The notes under the pieces are model-generated. The model searched no databases. It was given only the letters and a program-made list of their open reading frames with translations, and was not told where the DNA came from. Shown here in pieces: positions 43,363 through 52,008 of a DNA stretch of 64,000 nucleotides (positions within the stretch are counted from its first letter, which is position 1; every line of letters starts with the position of its first letter). This stretch comes from Microbacterium binotii. GTDB lineage: Bacteria > Actinomycetota > Actinomycetes > Actinomycetales > Microbacteriaceae. The position numbers were made by a program, and so were the translations under genes. The stretch covers positions 2,728,001 to 2,792,000 of the forward strand of contig NZ_CP090347.1 in assembly GCF_021398715.1 (NCBI RefSeq). The letters are read 5' to 3'.

Positions 43363-44343
43363 ATGTCCGAGAACCCGTCCGACTCCGCCGACCTGCGGAC
43401 GTCGCTCGACGCATCCCGCAAGCGCCGGCGCACCGTCTGGCTGAGCGTCGCAGCCGTCGCCGTCGTCGCGGTGATCGTCGGCGTCGTCGCCATCGTCGCC
43501 AACCTCACCCGCTCCGAGGAGCCGGCCGCCGCGGCAGGCGGCGAGGAGCGTCTCGCACTGCGTATCGCGGTCAGCGAGGACTCCGACTTCCAGAGCGCCA
43601 TCGCGGACATCGCGGCGGAGAAGGGGCTCGACGTGACCTGGGTCAACGTCGACGACTGGGTGCTGCCGAACACGGAGCTCGCCGCCGGGACGGTCGACGG
43701 CAACGCGTTCCAGCACATCCTGTACCTCTCCAACTTCAACGCCCAGAACGACGAGGACCTCACGCCGGTCTTCTCGACGCTCATCACGCAGTGGGGCATC
43801 TTCTCCGCGACCCTCGGCGACACCGACGAGATCCCGGACGGCGGCCGCATCGCCATCCCCGACGACCCGTCCAACGGCGGCCGCGCGCTCGGCATCCTGG
43901 CCTCGGCGGGACTCATCGAGCTGAGCAAGGATGCGGGCGACTTCCCCTCGGTCGACGACGTCACCGCCAACCCCAAGAACCTGGAGTTCGTGCCGATCGC
44001 GGCGACCACGATTCCGCAGCAGTTCGACGACCCGAGCCTGTCCGCCGTCGTCGTGGGCCTCTCCTACTTCGACCCCTCCCAGGGCATCACGGCGGACAAG
44101 GCCCTGTACCTCGATGACTCGCTCGATGAGAAGAACCTGCCGTACATCAACGTCGTCGCCAGTCGCGCCGACAACGCGGACGACCCGGCGTGGAAGATCC
44201 TCGAGGAGGCGTACGCCGACCCGCGCGCGGCCGAGGCGCTCGAGAAGGAGGACAAGGGCGCGACGGTGCTCGTGCAGATCCCCGTCGACACCCTGCGCAC
44301 GAAGCTGGCAGACCTCGAGAAGTCCGCTGCCGCCAACGGCTGA
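43363..44343 (+). CDS. metQ: MetQ/NlpA-type substrate-binding protein, membrane-anchored
   Basis: 326 residues with AAGGAG 6 nt before the ATG. The fold is that of NlpA methionine-binding proteins: ALRIAVSEDSDFQSAIADIA, TVDGNAFQHILYLSNFN (the D/E-x-N-x-FQH binding segment), IAIPDDPSNGGRAL, LPYINVVASR. Instead of a lipobox it has a basic N-terminus and one uncleaved-looking helix (about 24-47) with no cysteine, so it is probably a membrane-tethered protein. It starts an operon of importer and sulfur monooxygenases, so the ligand may be methionine or another organosulfur compound. Confidence 0.85.
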   Translation: MSENPSDSADLRTSLDASRKRRRTVWLSVAAVAVVAVIVGVVAIVANLTRSEEPAAAAGGEERLALRIAVSEDSDFQSAIADIAAEKGLDVTWVNVDDWVLPNTELAAGTVDGNAFQHILYLSNFNAQNDEDLTPVFSTLITQWGIFSATLGDTDEIPDGGRIAIPDDPSNGGRALGILASAGLIELSKDAGDFPSVDDVTANPKNLEFVPIAATTIPQQFDDPSLSAVVVGLSYFDPSQGITADKALYLDDSLDEKNLPYINVVASRADNADDPAWKILEEAYADPRAAEALEKEDKGATVLVQIPVDTLRTKLADLEKSAAANG

Positions 44344-44363
44344 TCCGCGCTCCGCGCGCTGCT

Positions 44364-44402
44364 CTCGCTCGACGACCGGCCAGACCCCGGTCGTCGAGCG
44401 AG
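44364..44402 (+). terminator. Intra-operon hairpin between metQ and metN
   Basis: A 16-bp stem (CTCGCTCGACGACCGG, 7-nt loop, perfect complement) without a T-run, 20 bp after the metQ stop. It probably stabilises the metQ message or reduces read-through into metN. Confidence 0.7.
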
Positions 44403-44452
44403 GCCGTGGCGCGAGATGTGACGCACGCACCCGCATCCACTCCTGGAGGAGC

Positions 44453-45487
44453 ATGAGCACCGCCGTCCGCTTCGAGCACGTCTCGAAGACCTACACCACA
44501 GCCCGCGGGCGCACCCTCACCGCACTCGACGACGTGAACCTCACCGTCGATGCCGGCGACATCTACGGGATCGTCGGATACTCCGGCGCCGGCAAGTCCA
44601 CGCTGCTGCGCACCGTCAATGCGCTGGAGCGTCCGACCAGCGGACGCGTGTTCGTGGGCGAGAAGGAGATCACGGCGCTCGACGCGGCGGGCCTGCGCCG
44701 CGCCCGCCAGCGGATCGGCATGATCTTCCAGCAGTTCAACCTGCTGCGCTCCCGCACGGTCTACAAGAACATCGCCTACCCGCTGCGACTCGCGGGGGTC
44801 TCCGAGAGCGACACGATCGACCGGGTGGCCGAGCTGCTCGACTTCGTCGGACTGTCCGACAAGGCGCTCCAGCACCCCTCGCAGCTCTCGGGCGGGCAGA
44901 AGCAGCGCGTGGGCATCGCGCGCGCGCTCGCGAACCGACCCGACGTGCTCATCAGCGACGAGGCCACGAGCGCGCTCGATCCTCAGACGACGGGCGAGGT
45001 GCTGGACCTGCTTCGCCGGGTGCACGCGGAGTACGGCATCACGATCCTCGTCGTCACCCACGAGATGGAGGTGATCCGCGACGTCTGCAACCGCGTCGGG
45101 GTCATGCAGGAGGGCCGCGTCGTCGAGCAGGGCAGCGTGTACGACGTGTTCGCGCACCCGCAGCATCCCACCTCGCGCCGCTTCGTCTCCTCCGTACTGC
45201 ACCACCTGCCGGCGGCGGAGACGATCCGCCGCATCCGCACGGTCCACACCGGACGTCTCGTGCAGCTGCACATCGAGAACCGGGAGTCCAACGACCCGTT
45301 CCTCTCGCGAATCTCCCGCGTGCACGACGTCGACGTGAACGTCGTCTACGGCGGCGTCGACGAGCTGCAGGCACGGCTGTTCGGAAGCCTCACCGTCGAG
45401 CTGCTCGGCACCGACGAGAACGTGGATCGCGCCCTCATCGACCTGCGGGATGCGGCACTGGTCACCGAGCTGGAAGGAGCACGCTGA
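44453..45487 (+). CDS. metN: MetN-type ABC transporter ATPase with NIL domain
   Basis: 344 residues from the ATG at 44453 with TGGAGGA upstream. ATPase motifs: Walker A GYSGAGKST, Q-loop IFQQFNLL, signature LSGGQKQR, Walker B VLISDEATSALD, and switch His in VVTHEM. The C-terminal 90 residues (RLVQLHIENRESNDPFLSRI onwards) form the NIL domain that in MetN binds methionine and inhibits transport. It powers import with MetI and the MetQ-like protein. Confidence 0.93.
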   Translation: MSTAVRFEHVSKTYTTARGRTLTALDDVNLTVDAGDIYGIVGYSGAGKSTLLRTVNALERPTSGRVFVGEKEITALDAAGLRRARQRIGMIFQQFNLLRSRTVYKNIAYPLRLAGVSESDTIDRVAELLDFVGLSDKALQHPSQLSGGQKQRVGIARALANRPDVLISDEATSALDPQTTGEVLDLLRRVHAEYGITILVVTHEMEVIRDVCNRVGVMQEGRVVEQGSVYDVFAHPQHPTSRRFVSSVLHHLPAAETIRRIRTVHTGRLVQLHIENRESNDPFLSRISRVHDVDVNVVYGGVDELQARLFGSLTVELLGTDENVDRALIDLRDAALVTELEGAR

Positions 45488-46149
45488 TGGATGCGGCCTA
45501 CCTGGACGCCCTGCTCCCGCGCATCGGCCGGGCCCTGTTCGAGACGTTGCTCATGGTGACGATCTCCTTCACCCTCGCCACGATCCTCGGACTCGGCCTG
45601 GGGCTGCTCCTGTACGCGACGAGACCGGGCAACCTGCTCGCCAACCGGGTCGTGTTCGGCGGCCTGAACCTCGTCATCAACATCGTGCGGCCCGTGCCCT
45701 TCATCATCCTCGCCGTGTCGATCATCCCCCTCACCCGTTTCCTGATCGGCACGAGCATCGGGCCGCTCGCGGCCACCGTGCCGATCACGATCGTCGCCTC
45801 CATGGCCATCGCCCGCATCGTCGAGTCGAATCTCGTCGCCGTCGATCCGGGATCCATCGAGGCGGCCGTGGCGATGGGCGCGAGCCCGGCGCGGGTGCTG
45901 TTCACGGTCGTGCTCCCCGAATCCCTCGGACCGCTGACGCTGGGGCTGACCTACATCGTCGTCGCGCTCGTCGACACGACGGCCGTCGCCGGCGCGATCG
46001 GCGGCGGCGGGCTCGGTGACCTCGCGCTCAAGTACGGCTATCAACGCTTCGACTGGTTCGTGGTGCTCGTGATCGTCGTGGTCCTGATCGTCCTCGTCCA
46101 GGCCGCTCAGCTGCTCGGCAACTGGGTCTCGCGGAAGGTGATGCACTGA
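45487..46149 (+). CDS. metI: MetI-type ABC transporter permease
   Basis: 220 residues, five or so membrane helices, EAA loop AMGASPARVLFTVVLPESL (about 139-157). Its ATG overlaps the metN stop by one base, and its own stop overlaps the next start, so metN-metI-monooxygenase are translated in series. Confidence 0.92.
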   Translation: MDAAYLDALLPRIGRALFETLLMVTISFTLATILGLGLGLLLYATRPGNLLANRVVFGGLNLVINIVRPVPFIILAVSIIPLTRFLIGTSIGPLAATVPITIVASMAIARIVESNLVAVDPGSIEAAVAMGASPARVLFTVVLPESLGPLTLGLTYIVVALVDTTAVAGAIGGGGLGDLALKYGYQRFDWFVVLVIVVVLIVLVQAAQLLGNWVSRKVMH

Positions 46150-47336
46150 TGACCGACGCATGGGACGACCTGCTCGCGAGATGGCGCGTGGGCGCCGCGG
46201 AGCGGGAGCGCGACCGGATCCTTCCGTTCGCGGCCGTCGACGAGTTGCGGGCGCAGCGCTTCGGCGCGCTCCGACTGCCGCGGACCCTCGGCGGTGCAGA
46301 GGCCTCGCTGGTCGACGTGCTCGCGCGCATCGTGGAGCTCGCCGAGGTCGACTCGAACCTCGCGCACATCTGGCGCGGGCACATCGCCTTCGTCGAGCAG
46401 CTCCGCTGGGACGGCTGGCACACGGATGCCGCATCCCGCTGGCTCCCGCGTCTCGCCGCGGGGGATGTCGTGGGCAACGCGTTCAGCGAACGCCAGGAGA
46501 CGGCGCAGCTGACGACCCGGCTCACGGACACCGGCCACGACGGCCTGCGGGTGACGGGCACCAAGCACTACACGACGGGCTCGCTCTACGCCGATTGGGT
46601 GCACGTGGCGGCTGTCGACGCCTCCGGCGAGCGCGTCGCTCTGGCGGTGCGCTCGGATGCGCCCGGGGTGAGCATCGTGGATGACTGGGACGGATTCGGG
46701 CAGCCGCTGACCGCTTCGGGCACGACGATCCTGGATGCGGTGGCCGTCGATCCCGGCGACGTGTTCCCTCTGGGCGGGCAGGACGAGGATCGTCACCGCG
46801 TCATCGGGGGCGTCTATCAGCTGACCCTCCTGGCCGTGATCGCGGGGATCGCCCGGAGAGCCGTGGTCGACACCGTGGCGTTCGTGCGCCCGCGCCGACG
46901 CACGTTCGGCTTCGCCGGCGAGACGCGCCCCGTCGACGACCCGCTCGTGCAGGTCGTCGTGGGTGAGATCAGCGCCGCCGCGTCCGCCGCACGGCGGATC
47001 GTGCTGAGCGTCGCGGCGGATCTGGACGCCGCCGCGGCGGCCCACGACGGCGCCGCGCTGCGTGACGTCGAGCTGGAGGTGTACCGCGCGCAGCAGACGG
47101 TGATCGAGCTCGTGCTGGCCGCCACCAGCCGACTGTTCGAGGTCGGCGGCGCGAGCGCGACCTCGCGGACGCTGGGCATGGATCGGCACTGGCGCAATGT
47201 CCGCACGATCGCCTCCCACAACCCCGTTCTCCAACGGGTGCGTGCGGTGGGCCGGTTCGACCTGGACGGAACGCTTCCCGCCTGGCAGGCGCCCGGCGCG
47301 CCGACCGGCATCCCCGCGGCGGGTTCGGTCGCATGA
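46149..47336 (+). CDS. DszC/SfnB-type flavin monooxygenase (acyl-CoA dehydrogenase fold), copy 1
   Basis: 395 residues. Acyl-CoA-dehydrogenase fold: helical N-terminus with LPRTLGGAEASL and VDSNLAHIWRGHIAF, the middle strand domain TGTKHYTTGSLYADW, and a C-terminal helical domain with FEVGGASAT and MDRHWRNVRTIASHNP, characteristic of DszC/SfnB monooxygenases rather than dehydrogenases. These use FMNH2 and O2 to oxidise sulfides, sulfoxides or sulfones. It is coupled to metI upstream and to a paralogue downstream. No flavin reductase is encoded in the window. Confidence 0.85.
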   Translation: MTDAWDDLLARWRVGAAERERDRILPFAAVDELRAQRFGALRLPRTLGGAEASLVDVLARIVELAEVDSNLAHIWRGHIAFVEQLRWDGWHTDAASRWLPRLAAGDVVGNAFSERQETAQLTTRLTDTGHDGLRVTGTKHYTTGSLYADWVHVAAVDASGERVALAVRSDAPGVSIVDDWDGFGQPLTASGTTILDAVAVDPGDVFPLGGQDEDRHRVIGGVYQLTLLAVIAGIARRAVVDTVAFVRPRRRTFGFAGETRPVDDPLVQVVVGEISAAASAARRIVLSVAADLDAAAAAHDGAALRDVELEVYRAQQTVIELVLAATSRLFEVGGASATSRTLGMDRHWRNVRTIASHNPVLQRVRAVGRFDLDGTLPAWQAPGAPTGIPAAGSVA

Positions 47337-48523
47337 GCGTCGGATCGGCCGCACTGGCGCGCGAGTTCGACGCGGTCTTCGACGCCGTCGGGCAGGAAGC
47401 CGTCGCACGAGAACGAGAGCGGCGGTTGCCGCACGCAGAGGTCGAGGCGCTGCGTGACGCCGGCTTCACCCGCGTCACTCTTCCCGTCGCACTCGGCGGG
47501 CGCGGAGCGGGCCCGTCGCAGCTGTTCGAGCTGCTGGCGGAGCTCGCACGCCGCGATCCGAACCTCGCGCAGCTGCTGCGGTCGCACTTCGCCTTCGTCG
47601 ACCGGACCCTGCTCTCGCCACCCGGAGCCCGCCGCGACCGCCTGCTGGCGCGGGTCGCGGCGGGAGCGATCCACGGGAACGCGACATTCGAGCGGGGACC
47701 TGCCTCGGTCGGCCACGTCGCCACGGCGGTCACCCGCGACGCACGCGGCCTGCGCCTGGACGGGCGGAAGTTCTACTCGACCGGCACACTGTTCGCCGAC
47801 ACGGTCGGCGTCCTCGCCGAGTACGAGGGAGAGCAGGTCAGCGTGATGCTCGACACCACGGCGAGCGGCGTCGAACGCGTCGACGACTGGCGCGGGTTCG
47901 GCCAGCGCCTGACGGGCAGCGGCACGACGATCTTCCGCGACGTGCGCATCGAGGAGGACGACATCATCGCCCGGGAGCAGGGGCGCGTGAGTCACGCCGG
48001 TGCCTTCGTACAGCTCGTACTGCTCGCGGCCGCCGCGGGGATCGGCCGCGCTGTCCTCGACGATGCGAGCACCTACGTCCGCACGCGCACCCGCGGATTC
48101 AGTCACGGAGTCGCCCGCAGGGCGCAGGATGATCCGCTCGTGCAGGAGGTCGTCGGCGACATCGCCGCATCCTCGTTCGCGGCCGACGCCGCGCTGGCCG
48201 CCGCATCCGCGGCTCTCGACGCATCGACCGCGGCCGTGCTGTCCGGCGACGATGAACGGGCCCGCCCCGCGGTCGCTGCGGCGGATCGGGCCGTCACCGC
48301 GGCGCAGCTGGTGATCCTCCCCGCCGTTCTCGAGGCCGCGAACCGCCTGTTCGAGGTCGGCGGTGCGAGCGCGCTCGATGCCGACCGTGCTCTGGATCGC
48401 CACTGGCGCAACGCACGCACGCTCGCCTCGCACAATCCCCTACGGTTCAAAGCGCGCGCGCTGGGCGAGCACGAACTGGCCGGCACGCCGCTCGCGTCCT
48501 GGTGGACGGTCGGAGAGACCTGA
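47333..48523 (+). CDS. DszC/SfnB-type flavin monooxygenase, copy 2
   Basis: 396 residues, a paralogue of the preceding gene. It has the same sequence of landmarks: LPVALGGRGAGPSQLFELL, RRDPNLAQLLRSHFAF, LDGRKFYSTGTLFADT, FEVGGASALDADRALDRHW and RTLASHNP. Start and upstream stop overlap as ATGA. Two tandem copies suggest either a heteromer or sequential oxidation of related substrates. Substrate unknown. Confidence 0.85.
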   Translation: MSVGSAALAREFDAVFDAVGQEAVARERERRLPHAEVEALRDAGFTRVTLPVALGGRGAGPSQLFELLAELARRDPNLAQLLRSHFAFVDRTLLSPPGARRDRLLARVAAGAIHGNATFERGPASVGHVATAVTRDARGLRLDGRKFYSTGTLFADTVGVLAEYEGEQVSVMLDTTASGVERVDDWRGFGQRLTGSGTTIFRDVRIEEDDIIAREQGRVSHAGAFVQLVLLAAAAGIGRAVLDDASTYVRTRTRGFSHGVARRAQDDPLVQEVVGDIAASSFAADAALAAASAALDASTAAVLSGDDERARPAVAAADRAVTAAQLVILPAVLEAANRLFEVGGASALDADRALDRHWRNARTLASHNPLRFKARALGEHELAGTPLASWWTVGET

Positions 48524-48626
48524 ACCGGCCGGAGCGTTCTCGCCTGCCGCATCCGCCGCGACACGACGCCGACAGCGCCCGATGAGCCGCCCCACCCCTC
48601 CCGAGAACCTGACCCGAGAGATATCC

Positions 48627-49970
48627 ATGCCCGAGCCCAAGAAGCTCATCCTCAACCTGTTCGAGATGAACACGGTCAGCCACATCACGCACGGACTCTG
48701 GCGGCTGCCCGGCAACAACCGGCACCGCCACGGCGAGATCACGTACTGGCAGGAGCTCGCGCAGCTCGCCGAGGACGGCGGGTTCGACGCGGTGTTCCTG
48801 GCCGACGTCGTGGGCGCCTACGACGTGTTCCGCGACGGACCCGAAACCGCCGTGCGCGAGGGGCTGCAGATCCCCTCGCACGACCCGTTGCTCGTCGTGC
48901 CGCTCATGGCTGCCGTGACCCGCCGGCTGGGATTCGGCGTGACCTTCTCCACGAGCTACGAACCGCCGTTCACCTTCGCCCGCCGCATGTCCACCCTCGA
49001 CGCCCTGACGCGGGGACGTGTGGGATGGAACATCGTCACGTCGTACCTGCCCAACGCCGCCCGCAACTTCGGCCTGGACGAGCAGATCCCGCACGACGAG
49101 CGGTATCGCATCGCCGACGAGTTCCTCTCTGTCGTCTACGCGCTGTGGGAGCGATCGTGGGACGAGGGCGCCGTCGTGTTCGACGCGGCGGACGCTCTGG
49201 TGACCGACCCGGCGAAGGTGCACTACATCGACCACGTCGGAGAGCACTTCCGCGTCGCAGGGCCGCATCTCGTCGAGCCGACACCGCAGCGCACCCCCGT
49301 GCTGTTCCAGGCCACCGGCTCTCCTGCCGGGATCGCCCTCGCCGGCCGCCACGCCGAGGTGGTCTTCACCGGCGGCAAGAGCGCCGACGACTTCCGTCGC
49401 AACAGAGCCCGGATGCGGGAGGCCGCGGCGGCCGCGGGGCGCTCCCCCGACGATCTCCGCTTCCTCGTGCAGGCGGGCATCGTCGTGGGGCGGACCGAGG
49501 CGGAAGCCGCGCGGAAGTGGAACGAGTACCGCCGGTTCATGAGTCTCGACGGCATCCTCGCGCACGCCGGCGTGCCCCTGGATCTGACGGTCTTCGACGG
49601 CTCGCTGACCGTGGGGGAGGCGGCGGTGCTCGCGGGCGTGGACGTCGGCGGACTGGGTCTCGCCCCCGAGCGCACGGTCGCCGAGACTCTCGAGGGGTTC
49701 CGGCGCAGCCGTGAGGACCGGTACTTCGTGGTCGGCACCCCCGGAGTCGTGGCCGACGAGATCGAACGGTGGCTCGACGAGGACGGGATCGACGGGATCA
49801 ATCTGCGCCAGTACCACTCGTTCGACACCCTCCGGGATGTCGCGGAGCTCGTCGTGCCGGAGCTCCGTCGGCGCGGTCGGCTCCGCGACGCGGACGAGGC
49901 GACCACCCTGCGCGAGCGTCTCTTCGGCGCCGGACCGTATCTGCCCGACACCCACCCCGCACGTCGCTGA
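48627..49970 (+). CDS. NtaA/SnaA/DszA-family FMN-dependent monooxygenase
   Basis: 447 residues from the ATG at 48627. Luciferase-like TIM barrel of the NtaA/DszA branch: LILNLFEMNTVSHITHGLWR, YWQELAQLAEDGGFDAVFLA, RRMSTLDALTRGRVGWNIVT, and LFQATGSPAGIALAGRHAEV. DszA-type enzymes cleave sulfones and related C-S bonds after DszC-type oxidation, so the order DszC-like, DszC-like, DszA-like downstream of a methionine-type importer suggests an oxidative desulfurisation route. A palindromic repeat follows the gene. Confidence 0.9.
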   Translation: MPEPKKLILNLFEMNTVSHITHGLWRLPGNNRHRHGEITYWQELAQLAEDGGFDAVFLADVVGAYDVFRDGPETAVREGLQIPSHDPLLVVPLMAAVTRRLGFGVTFSTSYEPPFTFARRMSTLDALTRGRVGWNIVTSYLPNAARNFGLDEQIPHDERYRIADEFLSVVYALWERSWDEGAVVFDAADALVTDPAKVHYIDHVGEHFRVAGPHLVEPTPQRTPVLFQATGSPAGIALAGRHAEVVFTGGKSADDFRRNRARMREAAAAAGRSPDDLRFLVQAGIVVGRTEAEAARKWNEYRRFMSLDGILAHAGVPLDLTVFDGSLTVGEAAVLAGVDVGGLGLAPERTVAETLEGFRRSREDRYFVVGTPGVVADEIERWLDEDGIDGINLRQYHSFDTLRDVAELVVPELRRRGRLRDADEATTLRERLFGAGPYLPDTHPARR

Positions 49971-49980
49971 GCCGCGCCGC

Positions 49981-50048
49981 CGAGTGAGCACCGTTTCATC
50001 GAATGAGCACTCGATTGGGTGCTCACTCGATGAACGGATGCTCGCTGG
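49981..50048. repeat. 68-bp palindromic repeat, copy 3
   Basis: Begins CGAGTGAGCACCGTTTCATC and ends near TGAACGGATGCTCGCTGG, nearly identical to copy 2. It lies 11 bp after a stop codon, between convergent genes, where it could act as a terminator. Confidence 0.85.
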
Positions 50049-50087
50049 CCCAGCGATCTCCGTCGCTGAGCCGCGACGCCCACAGCC

Positions 50088-50951
50088 TCAGCGGGCGAAG
50101 ACGTCACCCCAGGGGGTGGGACCGACGGCGATCGGCCGCCCTGGGGTGCGCGACCAGCGGCTCCAGCCGCCGGGAAACACCCGCGCGTCGATGCCCGCCG
50201 CGGCGAGCGCGAGCGCGCTGTGGGCAGAAGCGATCCCCGAGCTGCAGGTCAGGACGATCCCGGCGGATGCGTCCACGCCCGCATCCGTGAGCGTCCGCTG
50301 CACCTCGGCGGCCGGTCGCAGCCGCCCGTCGGCCTGCATGTGGACGAGGGCGGGCACGTTGATCGCACCGGGGATGTGGCCGGCCGCGGGATCGGCGGTG
50401 GGTGCGAGACCCCGGTAGTGCTGTGGCGCGCGCGCATCGATCAGCGCTCCCTGCTGCGGGGCGGCGGCGGCGTCCTCGATCGAAGCGATCCCCGGGTCAC
50501 CGTCGGCGAGCACGACGTTCCCGGGTTCCGGCCTCACGTCGCCGCCTTCCAGCAGGCCGCCGGACGCGATCCATGCGCGAAGTCCCCCGTCCAGTACGCG
50601 CACGTCGACGCCTCGGCGGCGCAGCAGCCACCAGGCCCGGGCCGCCGCCACGGCGTCGTTGTCGTCGTAGGCCACGACGAGGTCGCCCGCATCCACGCCC
50701 CACGAGCGCGCCGAACGCTCCAGGTCGGCGAGTGTGGGGAGCGGATGCCGCCCCTCCTCCGGATGTCCGGGACGCGCGAGCTCGCGCTCGAGATCGACAT
50801 AGACGGCACCCGGCAGATGCCCCGCGAGGTAGGCGGGGCGCCCCTCCGGCAGATCGAGCCGCCACCGCACGTCGAGCAGCCGCACGGGACGCCGAGCAGC
50901 GGCGAGTGCACGGCGCAGCTCGTGGGTGTCGATGACGGGTGGCGACGTCAT
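50088..50951 (-). CDS. Sulfurtransferase with two rhodanese domains
   Basis: 287 residues from the ATG at 50951. Two rhodanese domains: the first (about 10-125, VRLLDVRWRLDLPEG, AGHLPGAVYVDL) is inactive-type, the second (150-287, LIDARAPQHYRG, AGHIPGAINVP) carries the active-site loop LTCSSGIAS with the sulfur-carrying cysteine. The loop is of the thiosulfate/3-mercaptopyruvate sulfurtransferase kind. It moves sulfane sulfur to an acceptor and converges with the sulfur-monooxygenase operon. Confidence 0.9.
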   Translation of the reverse strand: MTSPPVIDTHELRRALAAARRPVRLLDVRWRLDLPEGRPAYLAGHLPGAVYVDLERELARPGHPEEGRHPLPTLADLERSARSWGVDAGDLVVAYDDNDAVAAARAWWLLRRRGVDVRVLDGGLRAWIASGGLLEGGDVRPEPGNVVLADGDPGIASIEDAAAAPQQGALIDARAPQHYRGLAPTADPAAGHIPGAINVPALVHMQADGRLRPAAEVQRTLTDAGVDASAGIVLTCSSGIASAHSALALAAAGIDARVFPGGWSRWSRTPGRPIAVGPTPWGDVFAR

Positions 50952-51063
50952 ACCGCGAGCCTGCCCGGCCGGCATCCGGCGTTCACGGCCCGTCGCAACA
51001 GCACGTCACCGGACGTCACACCCCGTCACACGCCCCCCGCGTCCGGCGTCGACACGCGGAATT

Positions 51064-51091
51064 AGTTGCGCACAACTGAATTGCGTGCAAT
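51064..51091. promoter_or_regulatory. Tandem palindromes, probable OhrR operators
   Basis: AGTTGCGCACAACT (51064-51077) and ATTGCGTGCAAT (51080-51091) are both perfect palindromes, 10 bp before the ohrR ATG. Tandem AT-rich palindromes over the promoter are usual for OhrR self-repression. Confidence 0.65.
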
Positions 51092-51100
51092 CCTTTCTCC

Positions 51101-51544
51101 ATGACGGAGACGACGGGACCGGCGCTCGATCGGATGCTGTGCTTCTCGCTGTACTCGGCGAGCAGGGCGACGACCCAGGTGTACCGGCGTCTGCTGGAAC
51201 CCTGGCAGCTCACCTACCCGCAGTACCTCGTGCTCGTCGAGCTCTGGGACCGCGGGCCGCGCACGGTCAGCCAGCTCGGCGACGGGCTCGGCTTGGACTC
51301 GGGCACACTGTCGCCGCTTCTCAAGCGCCTCGAGAAGGCGGGACTCGTCAGCCGCACCCGCGACGACGGTGACGGGCGCGTTGTGACCGTCGCACCCACC
51401 GAGCGCGGCACGGCCCTGCGCGCCGAGATGTCCGAGCTGCCGTCCCAGATGTGGAACTGCTACGGCCTCGAGCCGGATGCGGCCCGCGCACTGCTCGCCG
51501 CCCTCCACTCACTCACGGACACGTTGCACGCCGACGCCGACTGA
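51101..51544 (+). CDS. ohrR: OhrR organic-peroxide-sensing repressor (MarR family)
   Basis: 147 residues. The sensing cysteine is in the conserved N-terminal segment LDRMLCFSLYSASR (about Cys14). The winged helix spans about 45-105 (TVSQLGDGLGLDSGTLSPLL, KAGLVSRTRDDGDGR). Oxidation of the cysteine by organic hydroperoxides releases DNA. The ohr gene follows 34 bp downstream. It is of 1-Cys or 2-Cys type; a second cysteine (WNCYGLEP) occurs late. Confidence 0.93.
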   Translation: MTETTGPALDRMLCFSLYSASRATTQVYRRLLEPWQLTYPQYLVLVELWDRGPRTVSQLGDGLGLDSGTLSPLLKRLEKAGLVSRTRDDGDGRVVTVAPTERGTALRAEMSELPSQMWNCYGLEPDAARALLAALHSLTDTLHADAD

Positions 51545-51578
51545 GTCCCTCCCGAAGAATCAACGAAAGGTATCCCCC

Positions 51579-52001
51579 ATGGACGTCCTCTACACCGCAG
51601 AAGCCCTCGCCACCGGAGGCGGCCGCAACGGCCACGTCACCACGAGCGACGGCATCCTCGACGCCGACGTGCGCGTCCCCAAGGAGATGGGCGGAGCGGG
51701 CGAGGCCCTGAACCCCGAGCTGCTGTTCGCCGCCGGCTACTCGGCCTGCTTCCACAGCGCCCTGCAGTCCGTCGCACGGATGCAGAAGGTCGCCATCCAC
51801 GACACGAGCGTCGGCGCGCGCGTCGGCATCGGCCCCAACGGCCAGGGCGGCTTCCAGCTGGCCGTCGAGCTCGAGGTCGTCATCCCGGACCTCCCCGCCG
51901 ACCAGGCGCAGGCCCTCGCCGACGCCGCACACCAGGTCTGCCCCTACTCGAACGCCACCCGCGGCAACATCGAGGTCACGGTGCGCGTCGTCGAGGACTG
52001 A
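51579..52001 (+). CDS. ohr: Organic hydroperoxide resistance protein
   Basis: 140 residues from the ATG at 51579 with GAAAGG upstream. The two redox cysteines are in AGYSACFHSAL and QVCPYSNATRGN, with the paired acidic/Arg residues of the Ohr/OsmC fold. It reduces organic hydroperoxides with a dithiol cofactor and is controlled by OhrR. Confidence 0.95.
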   Translation: MDVLYTAEALATGGGRNGHVTTSDGILDADVRVPKEMGGAGEALNPELLFAAGYSACFHSALQSVARMQKVAIHDTSVGARVGIGPNGQGGFQLAVELEVVIPDLPADQAQALADAAHQVCPYSNATRGNIEVTVRVVED

Positions 52002-52008
52002 TCCTCCT

